This document shows positions 17,125-26,448 of a DNA stretch of 64,000 nt, piece after piece (position 1 is the first letter of the stretch; every line of letters starts with the position of its first letter). The notes below the pieces were generated by a model. That model was not told the DNA's origin. It worked only from the letters and a program-made list of their open reading frames with translations, and searched no databases. Source of the stretch: an uncultured Bacillota bacterium (GTDB taxonomy: Bacteria; Bacillota; Clostridia; Lachnospirales; Lachnospiraceae); NCBI GenBank assembly GCA_958352855.1, contig CATWQE010000001.1, positions 1-64,000 on the forward strand. Direction: 5' to 3'. A program made the position numbers and the translations under genes.

Positions 17125-18693
17125 TTTTTGATACTCCTCTATCCTGCACTGATGTTCTTTGGTCTTTCGCTTATAGTTAATCCCCACCAGCAAAATCTCT
17201 CCGGTATATCCCTCCAAAGCTTTTCCATATTCCTTATTTTTTATCTGCTCTATAGCTCCCTGTGCGGTTTTATTCCACTTCAGTTCCACTACAAGAACCG
17301 GCTTTTCAGGAAATTCCTTCTTAGGCAGATAAACCATATCGGCAATCCCTTTTCCTACTGGGAGTTCACGAACTACAGTATAATAGTTCCTGGCCGCAAA
17401 TAGAGCCAGAGAAATGGTATAGCTTAATGCATTTTCATCATGATACTGTAAATAAGAAGTCTCAACATGTGCCTCCTGAATTGCAGAGGCAACCTTCTCT
17501 TCCTCTTCATCCCAGATAGCCTGAAGGGTCTCTTTGGAACGTATTAATGCCTTCGTCACCTCTCCCCAGTCAGAATTACGAACCGCATTTGCAAACTCAT
17601 TCATAATCTCATTATTGGGTATGAATACCTCTTCATTTTCAAAATCATAGCCCAGATATCCCAGGTGAATCAACAGTGTCATAACATCATCTTTTGATGC
17701 AAAGCTTGTCATATCATTGGCAAAGCTTCCCGTATAAACTCCTACATGTTCTCCGCCCATCATCTTCAAAACTGCATCCTTTAACCCATCAAAATTCATG
17801 TCAATATATTCCCGCAATGCCTCATAGGTTTCTGTCTGATTCCAGTAATTGTTAAACTTTCTGGACTGTATGCTGAATACCACAGATTGAGGATTATAAA
17901 CTGCTCCTACTTCACTGAATTCATATCCGTCATACCAGCGTTTCATTTCCTGAAAGTCAACTTCATAGGCAGCACACAATTCTTTCACTTCGCATTCCAG
18001 AAATCCTACATATTCTGCCAGTTCCCCTGCATCCATCATAGAATATTCCCGAAACATATTCAAAGCAGAGTGAGTTCCATACTTCTTAACAGGCAGAATT
18101 CCCGTCATATAGGCAAGATGAATATATCCCTTGTCTTTCAGCAAATCCCTTAGAAAGTCCAGATAAAATCTCTGTGCTTCCTGGTCTTTTTTATACTCTC
18201 TTAAAACACAGTCCCATTCATCTATAATCACTACAAAGGGACATCCACTGACTTCATATGCATCCTGCATGCTCTGCGCTAAATCTTCCCTGTCAAAGTA
18301 ATCTGCATCTGGATAGGCTTTTACCAGCTCTCTGGTAAGCATTCTTTTCAGTCTGTTTATCATTTCATAGACATCTTTGGTTCTGCTTAAAAATTCCTGC
18401 ATATTTACAGAAATAACATCATATTGATTCCTGTATTTTTCATAGGTCTCAGAGTTTGCAATCTTGAGTCCGGCAAATATCTCACTGGAATCACACCCTT
18501 TGCTGTAATATGCATTGAGCATATTTGCTGCCATGGATTTTCCAAATCTGCGTGGTCTGCTCACGCATAAAAATCTGGATTCTGTAGCCATCAGGCGGTT
18601 TGTAATCTGAATCAATTCTGTTTTATCTACATATATCTGTGAGTTTACTGCAATTTTAAATTTATCATTGGTAGAATTAAGATAAATTCCCAT
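17122..18693 (-). CDS. AAA-ATPase-like protein with C-terminal PD-(D/E)XK nuclease domain
   Basis: A 523-residue protein of the family annotated AAA-ATPase_like plus PDDEXK_9. The P-loop is SRPRRFGKS (residues 45-53) and the Walker B is FVVIIDEWDCV near 175. The C-terminal nuclease-like core PVLVVELKWNKTAQGAIEQI carries the ExK element. These proteins are abundant and multicopy in gut Bacteroidetes and Firmicutes, and their function is unproven; a mobile or defence link has been suggested. It stands alone, convergent with the HicB-like gene. No partner gene is evident. Confidence 0.88.
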   Translation of the reverse strand: MGIYLNSTNDKFKIAVNSQIYVDKTELIQITNRLMATESRFLCVSRPRRFGKSMAANMLNAYYSKGCDSSEIFAGLKIANSETYEKYRNQYDVISVNMQEFLSRTKDVYEMINRLKRMLTRELVKAYPDADYFDREDLAQSMQDAYEVSGCPFVVIIDEWDCVLREYKKDQEAQRFYLDFLRDLLKDKGYIHLAYMTGILPVKKYGTHSALNMFREYSMMDAGELAEYVGFLECEVKELCAAYEVDFQEMKRWYDGYEFSEVGAVYNPQSVVFSIQSRKFNNYWNQTETYEALREYIDMNFDGLKDAVLKMMGGEHVGVYTGSFANDMTSFASKDDVMTLLIHLGYLGYDFENEEVFIPNNEIMNEFANAVRNSDWGEVTKALIRSKETLQAIWDEEEEKVASAIQEAHVETSYLQYHDENALSYTISLALFAARNYYTVVRELPVGKGIADMVYLPKKEFPEKPVLVVELKWNKTAQGAIEQIKNKEYGKALEGYTGEILLVGINYKRKTKEHQCRIEEYQK

Positions 18694-18767
18694 GGAACTT
18701 CACCACCCTTGCTCTTATCTGTCTCCATTATACCCAAAGACAGGTACAGATACAAGTCAGATAAGTC

Positions 18768-20765
18768 CTACTCCTTCACAATCTTCTCACACCCAAGCTG
18801 TGACACCAGATAATATCCCCCATAGATAATTCCAATAAGCACTATTGTAAGCAGAAGAGCCGGTCCGCTGCCCTTGGTATCATAAATAGACAGCAGATTC
18901 ATACACACCTGAATACCAAAAATGGAATGAATCACTGCCAGCATCACCGGTAACAGGAATACTGTGCCATTCTGCTTGCGAAGTCCCCTGCAGATTTCTT
19001 TTTGACTGCAGCCCAGTTTCTGAAGAATCTGATACTTCTCTTTGCTGTCTGCCGCATCTGATAAAATCTTCAAAGACAGGACCGCTGCCCCTGAAATCAA
19101 GAAACAGATTCCCAGATACAAGCCCAGGAAAATATACATAGCGCTGCTGCCTATGGTGTCATCGTGAACAGATGACTGTGTTGTAAAATATACAGGAAAT
19201 TCATTCTCCGATTTTCCATTCATACGCTCATAGAGTTTCCCGTCCACCTCTTCCCTGAAAGCCTTGGTGTCCTTTGTATAATCAGCAATAAAATAGTTCT
19301 TTCCCTGTTCCTCTTCTGTAAATTTTACAGAATCCGGAACCACAAGAAAGCCTTGATTCTGCGGGGAATAATTCATCATCAGGAAGCCATCCTGACAGGT
19401 TGTTTCCTTTGGATAATAAGTCTTTCCCTTTATGGTAAGCTCCGGATTTTCTTTTAATCCCTTATTAAAAATCCCCACTGCTCCTTCCATATCTGCCACC
19501 ATGAGATACTGATTTTCTTCCAGTTCATAAGCAGGCAGATGATACTTTTTGGCCGCCTGATTGTATGCACTGACAGAAATGATTTCCAGTTTCTGATTCA
19601 GATATTCCTCCCCTAATTTCCAGCTTTCTACTGCATCTCCTACAATATCCCCCTGGGTTACCTCCTGGGTCTGGTAGGTTGTAAGGTTTAATACATCCTT
19701 AAAATCTTTCTTGGAAATCCCCTTTTCCTGCATCACTTCTTCTATGGTTTTCCCATCTCCTAAATCCTTTACCATGGAAATATCCACAGGCGCCAGCCTT
19801 TTCGCTTCTGCCTCCTTAAAATCTTTTCTGGCAAAGGCAGAGAACAAAATACAAATGGTCATAAACATAAGCAGACAGATAACGCTGCAGGAAATCACTG
19901 TAGAATTTAGCTTATTGGAAATCTCCCCAAATACAAAAGAATTGATTTTCTTATAGTAAATCTTTGGCATTTTTCCCAAAATCCACATGAAAAATCCAGC
20001 CAGAGACCAGAATACAAGAATGGTTCCAACAATACCAAGGATGACCTGCGCCAACACCTGATATTCAGACACCAGATTCTTTGACCCTGCAGTCACATTG
20101 TAATAAGCATATCCCAGAATTCCACAGGCCAGGAGGAAAATCACCGCAGAAGCCACAGGATTTTTCAGCAGATTCTTTTCCTTTTTCTTCCCTGCTGTCA
20201 TGAAATCAATAAGCCTGGTGCGTCCAATGGCTATGGTATTAAAAATCATCACCACTACATAAATAATTAAGAAATAAACAACAGATTTCACCACTGCTTT
20301 TCCTGAAATTACAAAGACAAATCTGGACACATCTGCCTGAAACAAATAAGAAACCACAAGGGACATAAACTGGGAAAGTCCCATTCCAATCACCAGGCCT
20401 GCTGCCAGAGAAATCACTCCCATCCAGATAGTTTCCATCCACAGAATCCCTGCGATCTTCACCCTGCTCATGCCAAGAGTCATATACACTCCAAACTCCA
20501 TTTTCCGTTTTTTCAGCATAAACCGGCTGGCATAAACAATCAAGTATCCCAGGATAAAGGAGACAAAAATACTCACCCCATCCATAACGCCATTCATCAT
20601 ATCCACAATAGCTGCTTTAGTCTTTGTAACCTCCATCATGGCAGTCTGTGTCTCAATAGCATTAAAAATATAAAACACCGCAATTCCCAGAATCATGGTA
20701 AAAAAGTAAATAGAATAATCCCGGATACTCTTCTTAAAATTCTTCACAGAGAGTCTAAATAACAT
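18768..20765 (-). CDS. BceB-type FtsX-family ABC transporter permease (module 1)
   Basis: A 665-residue permease expected to have ten membrane helices with a large extracellular domain at about residues 310-540 between helices VII and VIII, the hallmark of BceB-like proteins that bind antimicrobial peptides or their lipid II-cycle targets. It opens MLFRLSVKNFKKSIRDYSIY, the normal family start. It overlaps the ATPase gene by 11 bases. With the upstream kinase and regulator it forms a peptide sensing and resistance unit. The specific peptide is unknown. Confidence 0.88.
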   Translation of the reverse strand: MLFRLSVKNFKKSIRDYSIYFFTMILGIAVFYIFNAIETQTAMMEVTKTKAAIVDMMNGVMDGVSIFVSFILGYLIVYASRFMLKKRKMEFGVYMTLGMSRVKIAGILWMETIWMGVISLAAGLVIGMGLSQFMSLVVSYLFQADVSRFVFVISGKAVVKSVVYFLIIYVVVMIFNTIAIGRTRLIDFMTAGKKKEKNLLKNPVASAVIFLLACGILGYAYYNVTAGSKNLVSEYQVLAQVILGIVGTILVFWSLAGFFMWILGKMPKIYYKKINSFVFGEISNKLNSTVISCSVICLLMFMTICILFSAFARKDFKEAEAKRLAPVDISMVKDLGDGKTIEEVMQEKGISKKDFKDVLNLTTYQTQEVTQGDIVGDAVESWKLGEEYLNQKLEIISVSAYNQAAKKYHLPAYELEENQYLMVADMEGAVGIFNKGLKENPELTIKGKTYYPKETTCQDGFLMMNYSPQNQGFLVVPDSVKFTEEEQGKNYFIADYTKDTKAFREEVDGKLYERMNGKSENEFPVYFTTQSSVHDDTIGSSAMYIFLGLYLGICFLISGAAVLSLKILSDAADSKEKYQILQKLGCSQKEICRGLRKQNGTVFLLPVMLAVIHSIFGIQVCMNLLSIYDTKGSGPALLLTIVLIGIIYGGYYLVSQLGCEKIVKE

Positions 20766-21522
20766 GATTCAAATCACCTCCCAGCAGGGAAACCACATGA
20801 ATAATTTCTTCAAAAAATTCCTTTCTCTCCTCTCTGCCTCTGCGAAGCTCATGAAATAATTTTCCATCTTTCATAAACAATACGCGCCCCGCATAGCTGG
20901 CAGAAAAAGCGTCATGAGTTACCATTAAAATGGTAGCATCCAAATCCTGATTCATATATTGGAGACTTCCCAGAAGCATACCTGCGCTGTGAGAATCTAA
21001 GGCTCCGGTAGGTTCATCGGCTAAAATAATACTGGGATCTGTCACCATAGCTCTTGCGCAGGCAACCCTCTGTTTTTGTCCCCCTGACATCTCATAAGGA
21101 TATTTTTTCAGCACCTCTGTGATATCCAGTTTCTGCGCTGCTTCCTTTACTTTTTTCCTTATTATTTCCGTTTTTTCATTCTGAATCTGCAAGGCCAGGG
21201 CAATATTGTCAAAGGCATTTAAGGTGTCCAGAAGATGGAAATCCTGAAAAATAAAGCCTAATTTTTCCCTTCTGAATTTCATCAAAGCATTTCCTTTTAA
21301 CTTGGTAATATCCCTTCCTTCCACCAGAATGTGGCCGCTTGTTACCCGGTCAATGGTGGAAATGCAGTTTAAAAGAGTAGTTTTTCCGGAGCCGCTGGCT
21401 CCCATAATGGCGGTAAATTCTCCTTTCTCTACTGTAAAACTAAGGTCATTGACTGCCCTGGTAAGACTTGATTTATTGCCATAAAATTTCATAAGATTCT
21501 GAACTTCTAATAGTTTCTCCAT
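20755..21522 (-). CDS. BceA-type ABC transporter ATP-binding protein (module 1)
   Basis: A 255-residue ATPase. Walker A is GASGSGKTTLLN, the signature is MSGGQKQRVACARA, and Walker B with its D-loop is IILADEPTGALDS. The start MEKLLEVQNLMKFYG was preferred over an upstream codon because AGGAAG lies seven to eight bases before it. The C-terminus overlaps the permease start by 11 bases. Transcription probably starts at a TATAAT (21556-21561) inside the gap from the kinase gene, with a regulator box 43 bases further upstream. Confidence 0.92.
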   Translation of the reverse strand: MEKLLEVQNLMKFYGNKSSLTRAVNDLSFTVEKGEFTAIMGASGSGKTTLLNCISTIDRVTSGHILVEGRDITKLKGNALMKFRREKLGFIFQDFHLLDTLNAFDNIALALQIQNEKTEIIRKKVKEAAQKLDITEVLKKYPYEMSGGQKQRVACARAMVTDPSIILADEPTGALDSHSAGMLLGSLQYMNQDLDATILMVTHDAFSASYAGRVLFMKDGKLFHELRRGREERKEFFEEIIHVVSLLGGDLNHVI

Positions 21523-21600
21523 ATCTGCTTCCTCTCTTTCCTTATTTCTGTCCTCATTATAATAGAGAAACCATACACTATCCATTTCTTTGCATAAAAT

Positions 21601-21622
21601 AACCTTACATTGCTGTAAGGTT
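21601..21622. promoter_or_regulatory. Response-regulator box upstream of the module 1 transporter genes
   Basis: The 9-bp perfect inverted repeat AACCTTACA-N4-TGTAAGGTT contains TTACA-N4-TGTAA, which fits the TNACA-N4-TGTAA sites described for BceR-like regulators. It overlaps the end of the kinase gene. A minus-strand TATAAT follows 43 bases after the TTACA arm, suitable for activation of the ABC genes. Confidence 0.7.
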
Positions 21623-22631
21623 AAAAATTCACATGTCCGCCCTTTTCAAAAGAGAGAACCACTTCCGTATATTCCCCTTCCTCTGAAAAAATTTCTATTT
21701 TATGTCCCAGCCTTTCTGCCAGTTCCCTGCACAGATACAGACCGATTCCCGTAGAAGCCTGACCTGTTCTTCCGTTTTTTCCGGTAAAGGATTTCTCAAA
21801 TACCCTGGGCAGGTCTTCTGTGGGAATTCCTATCCCATTATCACGAATATGAAGCTGCACAGGACCATACTCCGCTTCACTCCACAGACGGATACAGGGA
21901 TTTTCTTCCTTCCGATATTTCACAGCATTGCTGAAAATCTGTCCCACCAGAAAGCCCAGCCATTTCTCATCAGTAAGCACGCAAATATCCTCTGTTTCCT
22001 GCAAAATTCTCACATGATTTCCAATCAGGCTATCCTTATTTTCACTGATTACCCGGTCTGTAATCCTTCTAAGAGAATACTCCTGAATCACATAATCCTT
22101 CTCCGGCACCTGGCTTCTAAGATAGTACAATACCTGTTCCACATAGCTTTCGGTTCTGGCAAGCTGCTCCTTTAAGGTTCTGGCAGAGCCACCGCGGTAA
22201 TCCTTTAAGAGCAGACGCATACTGGCAATAGGCAGCTTAATTTCATGCACCCAGGTCTCAATATACTGCTTAAATTCATTATTCTTCCGTATCTGTCTAT
22301 AGATTTCATCATTCATGGATTTTTCCATTTGCACCATAGTGTCATAGAATAATTCTCCTTCTAAGAACTCCGGGCGTTTCAGCATTTCCATCAAAAAATA
22401 TTTCTCTTCCAGTGCATTTAGCTTCTCTTCCATCTCCCTGTAAAAAGTCTTTTTTCTGGAAAAATCAGAATACAAGATGCTAAATGCCGCAATTCCCTGG
22501 ACCACAAAAACAAAAATCTGCACCGGCAGCTTTACATGAAACATCCACAAAATACTCTCCACAATTCCTGCCTGCAAGGCCCAGATAATCAGAATCATTC
22601 CATGGTCTTTTACATAGTTTTTTCCATTCAT
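21621..22631 (-). CDS. BceS-type intramembrane-sensing histidine kinase (module 1)
   Basis: A 336-residue kinase. Two N-terminal helices (about 12-32 and 36-54) are separated by only a few residues, so there is no extracellular sensor domain; BceS-like kinases take their signal from the BceAB transporter. The phospho-accepting His is H129 in ETWVHEIKLPIAS. The ATP-binding domain shows the N-box SNAVKYRK and DNGIGIPTEDLPRVFEKSFTG. It overlaps the regulator stop by four bases (ATGA). Confidence 0.92.
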   Translation of the reverse strand: MNGKNYVKDHGMILIIWALQAGIVESILWMFHVKLPVQIFVFVVQGIAAFSILYSDFSRKKTFYREMEEKLNALEEKYFLMEMLKRPEFLEGELFYDTMVQMEKSMNDEIYRQIRKNNEFKQYIETWVHEIKLPIASMRLLLKDYRGGSARTLKEQLARTESYVEQVLYYLRSQVPEKDYVIQEYSLRRITDRVISENKDSLIGNHVRILQETEDICVLTDEKWLGFLVGQIFSNAVKYRKEENPCIRLWSEAEYGPVQLHIRDNGIGIPTEDLPRVFEKSFTGKNGRTGQASTGIGLYLCRELAERLGHKIEIFSEEGEYTEVVLSFEKGGHVNF

Positions 22632-23296
22632 ACTAAAAGATATCCCTGCCTTCTTCTGGTCTCAATGACTCCCGAAAGTCCTGCTTCCTCCAGGCGTTTT
22701 CTCAGTCGGTTAATGTTCACTGTAAGGGTATTATCATCTACAAAATCATTGCAATCCCAGAGATAATCCATCAGTTCATCCCTGGAAACAATCTTCCCTT
22801 TATTCTTTATCAGGTAGTATAAAATGGAAATCTCATTCTTAGAAAGCACCACCTCCTGATTCTCATATTTCATGGTGCTTCGCAGCAAATCCACCTGCAT
22901 TCCTCTGTATTCCACCTCTGTTTTCTGATTCTCCGGTGTCATTCTGCGAAAAATAGCCTCGATTTTCAAAAGCAGCAAGGTAGGATTATAGGGCTTGGTA
23001 ATATAATCATCTGCCCCATAACTCATAGCTAAAATTTCGTCCATCTCTTCTGCCTTGCTGGTAAGCATCATCACCGGAACCTGAGATTTTTTCCTCAAAT
23101 TCCTCAAAATTGCCTGGCCATTGGTTCCCGGCAGAATAATATCCAAAAGCACTAAATCCGCCTGGGATTCCATAATTTCCCTGTCTGCTTCCATGAAGTC
23201 CTGAATCAGGCAGGGCGTATAACCATTCTCCTGCAACAGACCTGCCAGAGCCGTTCTAAGGCTCTTATCATCTTCCACTACAGCGATTTTCTTCAT
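22628..23296 (-). CDS. BceR-type response regulator (module 1)
   Basis: A 222-residue OmpR-family regulator. The receiver domain phosphorylation site is D52 (LVLLDIILPG) with the conserved Lys in YITKPYNP. The C-terminal winged helix ends KRLEEAGLSGVIETRRRQGY. The start MKKIAVVEDD was chosen over an upstream codon because GAGGG lies nine to ten bases ahead. It is translationally coupled to the kinase and is expected to activate the downstream transporter genes through the box at 21601-21622. Confidence 0.92.
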   Translation of the reverse strand: MKKIAVVEDDKSLRTALAGLLQENGYTPCLIQDFMEADREIMESQADLVLLDIILPGTNGQAILRNLRKKSQVPVMMLTSKAEEMDEILAMSYGADDYITKPYNPTLLLLKIEAIFRRMTPENQKTEVEYRGMQVDLLRSTMKYENQEVVLSKNEISILYYLIKNKGKIVSRDELMDYLWDCNDFVDDNTLTVNINRLRKRLEEAGLSGVIETRRRQGYLLV

Positions 23297-23416
23297 AACG
23301 TATTCCCTCTTCTCTCTCCAGTACGCGTTCTGCAAATAACCGTCCGATTCTGTTGCTATTATAACAGTCCCCGCCTGTTTCCCGCAAGTATGACAGCACG
23401 TTTCTTGTTTTATAAC

Positions 23417-23467
23417 ACAAAAACAGCCTTCCAGAAAGGCTCTATTGCCTCCCGAAAAAGCTGTTTT
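23417..23467 (-). terminator. Terminator downstream of the DUF4250 gene
   Basis: Read on the minus strand, an outer AAAACAGC/GCTGTTTT pairing and an inner AGCCTT/AAGGCT hairpin are followed by GTTTTTGTG. It ends the clpB and DUF4250 transcript before the start of the regulator operon. Confidence 0.75.
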
Positions 23468-23475
23468 CTTATTCT

Positions 23476-23646
23476 TTATACAAATTGATTTCTGGCAGCA
23501 TCATATTCGTAATCAATCCCTGCCAGCTTTGCTGTGATTTCTTCTACGCTGCACTGTTTATCTTCACACAGCGCAGACAGAGAAGAATAAAAATCTCTCA
23601 ACTGGGTGTTTACATAACTTAATAACATTACCGGATCTTTTGGCAT
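23476..23646 (-). CDS. DUF4250 domain protein
   Basis: A 56-residue protein beginning MPKDPVMLLSYVNTQLRDFY and ending IDYEYDAARNQFV. I recognise this as the short DUF4250 family of Clostridia and Bacteroidetes; the recognition is from memory. Its predicted helix-turn-helix-like pattern (CSVEEITAKLAGI) suggests a small nucleic-acid or protein-binding fold, but no function is known. AAAGGAG precedes the ATG by about eight bases. It begins 19 bases after clpB stops with no terminator between, so it may share the heat-shock transcript. Confidence 0.8.
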   Translation of the reverse strand: MPKDPVMLLSYVNTQLRDFYSSLSALCEDKQCSVEEITAKLAGIDYEYDAARNQFV

Positions 23647-23665
23647 TACAAGGTCTCCTTTGGAA

Positions 23666-26266
23666 TTACAGAACTTCCTCCACAGCCTCTGTATGTGCAG
23701 TCAGTTCGCCATTTTCTACATCTATGACAATCCGGTCATTGGCTCTTATATTGCCTGCCAGAATCAGTTTGGCAGTTAAAGTTTCCACGTATTTCTGAAC
23801 ATATCGTTTCAGAGGACGGGCTCCATAAACCGGGTCATAACCGCCTTCTATAATATAATCCCTGGCTGCGTTTGTCAATGTCAAAGATAATTCCTGGTCT
23901 TTTAATCTCCGGTTCAGATCCTCCAGAAGCAAGTCTACAATACCGCCAATATTATCCTTGGTAAGAGGCTTAAACATAATGATTTCGTCCAGCCTGTTCA
24001 GGAATTCCGGACGGAAATGTCCTCTTAAATCCCTGTCTACCAGGTCTCTTGCTTCCTGCTTAATCTCACCGTTTTCCTCAATGCCATCCAGCAGATAAGT
24101 AGAGCCAATATTAGAAGTCATAATAAGAATGGTATTCTTAAAGTCCACAGTCCGTCCCTGAGAATCTGTAATCCGCCCATCATCCAGAACCTGCAGCAGC
24201 ACATTGAATACATCCGGATGCGCCTTCTCAATCTCATCAAAAAGGACAACCGAATAAGGTTTCCTGCGCACTGCCTCTGTAAGCTGACCGCCTTCCTCAT
24301 AACCTACATATCCCGGAGGCGCTCCAATAAGTCTGGACACAGAATATTTCTCCATGTATTCACTCATATCAATACGCACCATGTTCTGTTCATCATCAAA
24401 TAAGGTTGCAGCCAGTGTCTTAGCCAGCTCCGTTTTACCAACACCGGTTGGTCCCAGGAACAAGAATGAGCCAATAGGCTTCGTCGGGTCTTTAATTCCT
24501 GCTTTGGAACGGATAATGGCATCGGTTACTTTAGTTACGCCTTCATCCTGTCCAATAACACGCTTGTGCAGTTCTGTTTCCAGATTCAGGATTTTGCTTC
24601 GCTCTCCTTCCGTAAGCTTTGCCACCGGAATACCGGTCCAGCGGGAAATAATTCTGGCGATTTCTTCATCTGTAACGCTCTCATGAACCAGAGACAGATC
24701 CTGATTTTTCACCTTTTCTTCCTCTGCAGCAAGCTGCTTCTGCAACATAGGAAGCTCTCCATACTGGAGCTTTGCAGCCTCATTTAAGTCATATTCTCTC
24801 TGAGCTTTCTGGATACGGTTATTCATATCTTCAATCTGTTCTCTTAACTTCTGGAGACGTTCCACAGAGGTTTTTTCATTATCCCACTGGGCTTTCTGCG
24901 CATTAAATTCATCCCGAAGCTCTGCCATTTCCTTCTGCAAATCCACCAGACGGTCCTGGCTTAAACGGTCATTTTCCTTCTTTAATGCAGCTTCTTCAAT
25001 CTCCATTTGCATGATTTTTCTTCGCATTTCATCCAGTTCTGTTGGCATGGAATCCAGCTCTGTCTTAATCAAAGCGCAGGCTTCATCCACTAAATCAATA
25101 GCCTTATCCGGCAGGAAACGGTCTGAAATATAACGGTCTGATAGGGTTGCTGCTGCCACCAAAGCTCCGTCTGTAATCTTCACGCCATGGAACACTTCAT
25201 AGCGCTCCTTCAGTCCACGAAGAATGGAAATGGTATCTTCCACCGTAGGCTCATCCACCATAACCGGCTGGAATCTACGCTCAAGAGCAGCATCTTTTTC
25301 GATATATTTCCGGTATTCATCCAAGGTGGTTGCGCCGATACAATGCAGCTCACCTCTTGCCAGCATAGGCTTTAACATATTTCCTGCATCCATAGCGCCA
25401 TCTGTCTTGCCAGCGCCTACAATCAAATGTAATTCATCAATAAAGAGGATAATCTGACCTTCGCTTTTTCTCACTTCTTCCAGAACCGCTTTCAGACGTT
25501 CCTCAAACTCTCCTCTGTACTTGGCGCCAGCCACTAATGCGCCCATATCCAGAGCAAAAATTTTCTTATCTTTCAGTCCTTCCGGCACATCTCCCCTGAC
25601 AATACGCTGTGCAAGACCCTCTACAGCCGCAGTTTTACCAACGCCTGGCTCACCAATAAGAACCGGATTGTTCTTAGTCTTTCTGGATAAAATCCGAATG
25701 ACATTACGAATCTCTGCATCCCTGCCAATGACCGGATCTAACTTCTGTTCTCTTGCTTTTTTCACCAAATCCTGACCATATTTATTCAAGGTATCATAGG
25801 TCACTTCCGGATTGTCTGTAGTCACTCTCTGGTTGCCTCTCACTGTACTAAGCGCCTGAAGAAAACGCTCTTTTGTGATACCATATTCCTGCCAGATTTT
25901 CTTCATAGACGGACTTGGGTTTGCCAGAAGAGCCAGGAATAAATGTTCCACAGAAACGTATTCATCTCCCATGGCTCTTGCCTCATCCTCTGCGCTTACC
26001 AGGGCTTTGTTTAAATATTGTCCAATATATGGCTGTCCTCCTGACACCTTAGTTCTGGCGTTCAATGCCTGCTCCACATTGCCCATGAAATGCTCTTTTT
26101 GGATTTCCATTTTCTCAATAAGCTTCAAAATCAGGCTGTCTTCCTGTTTTAACAGATTATAAAGCAGATGCTCCTGCTCTACTTCCTGATTTCCAAACTC
26201 ATATGCTGTTTTTTCCAAATCCTGGACGGCCTGCAGTGACTTCTGAGTAAATTTACTGATGTTCAT
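23666..26266 (-). CDS. clpB: ATP-dependent chaperone ClpB
   Basis: An 866-residue disaggregase. It has the Clp-N repeats (about 1-145), AAA1 with Walker A GEPGVGKT (205-212), the long coiled-coil M-domain at about 400-530 that defines ClpB and binds DnaK, and AAA2 with Walker A GPTGVGKT. It rescues aggregated proteins together with DnaK, DnaJ and GrpE. A strong SigA promoter overlapped by a CIRCE operator lies upstream, placing it under HrcA control together with hsp20 at 46.4 kb. Assignment is secure. Confidence 0.97.
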   Translation of the reverse strand: MNISKFTQKSLQAVQDLEKTAYEFGNQEVEQEHLLYNLLKQEDSLILKLIEKMEIQKEHFMGNVEQALNARTKVSGGQPYIGQYLNKALVSAEDEARAMGDEYVSVEHLFLALLANPSPSMKKIWQEYGITKERFLQALSTVRGNQRVTTDNPEVTYDTLNKYGQDLVKKAREQKLDPVIGRDAEIRNVIRILSRKTKNNPVLIGEPGVGKTAAVEGLAQRIVRGDVPEGLKDKKIFALDMGALVAGAKYRGEFEERLKAVLEEVRKSEGQIILFIDELHLIVGAGKTDGAMDAGNMLKPMLARGELHCIGATTLDEYRKYIEKDAALERRFQPVMVDEPTVEDTISILRGLKERYEVFHGVKITDGALVAAATLSDRYISDRFLPDKAIDLVDEACALIKTELDSMPTELDEMRRKIMQMEIEEAALKKENDRLSQDRLVDLQKEMAELRDEFNAQKAQWDNEKTSVERLQKLREQIEDMNNRIQKAQREYDLNEAAKLQYGELPMLQKQLAAEEEKVKNQDLSLVHESVTDEEIARIISRWTGIPVAKLTEGERSKILNLETELHKRVIGQDEGVTKVTDAIIRSKAGIKDPTKPIGSFLFLGPTGVGKTELAKTLAATLFDDEQNMVRIDMSEYMEKYSVSRLIGAPPGYVGYEEGGQLTEAVRRKPYSVVLFDEIEKAHPDVFNVLLQVLDDGRITDSQGRTVDFKNTILIMTSNIGSTYLLDGIEENGEIKQEARDLVDRDLRGHFRPEFLNRLDEIIMFKPLTKDNIGGIVDLLLEDLNRRLKDQELSLTLTNAARDYIIEGGYDPVYGARPLKRYVQKYVETLTAKLILAGNIRANDRIVIDVENGELTAHTEAVEEVL

Positions 26267-26337
26267 AGTATCCCTCCATTTTGGTTATTCAAATCCCGAA
26301 ACTCTCTCCGGGTGTGCTTTTTTCTTGTTCTAGTGCA

Positions 26338-26366
26338 AATATAACACTTATTATTAGCAGTGTCAA
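26338..26366 (-). promoter_or_regulatory. SigA promoter of clpB
   Basis: On the minus strand TTGACA (26361-26366) and TATATT (26338-26343) are separated by exactly 17 bases. The -35 hexamer lies inside the CIRCE element. The same arrangement occurs upstream of hsp20. Confidence 0.9.
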
Positions 26367-26380
26367 GAGGTGAGTGCTAA
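26354..26380. promoter_or_regulatory. CIRCE operator (HrcA binding site) of clpB
   Basis: The element is TTAGCAGTG-N9-GAGTGCTAA. The right arm is perfect CIRCE, while the last three bases of the left arm (GTG instead of CTC) deviate, creating the TGTCAA that serves as the -35. It overlaps the -35 region, so HrcA binding should block transcription. Confidence 0.85.
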
Positions 26381-26405
26381 TTTATTTGTTATTTTTTTCA
26401 GACTT

Positions 26406-26443
26406 AAAAAGGCGCAAGCCACATATCTATGACTCACGCCTTT
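26406..26443 (-). terminator. Terminator of the uxa/TRAP operon, beyond the 52-bp repeats
   Basis: Read on the minus strand, an 11-bp stem (AAAGGCGTGAG / CTTGCGCCTTT, two G-U pairs) with a 14-base loop is followed by TTTAAG. No other hairpin of this kind follows uxaA, so the repeat array is probably carried in the 3' untranslated region of the uxa message. Confidence 0.65.
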
Positions 26444-26448
26444 CTGCC

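Noticed and set aside
17122..18693. Transposase or mobile element call for the AAA-ATPase-like gene
   Set aside because: There are no terminal repeats or transposase motifs; P-loop plus PD-(D/E)XK fits the AAA-ATPase_like/PDDEXK_9 family.
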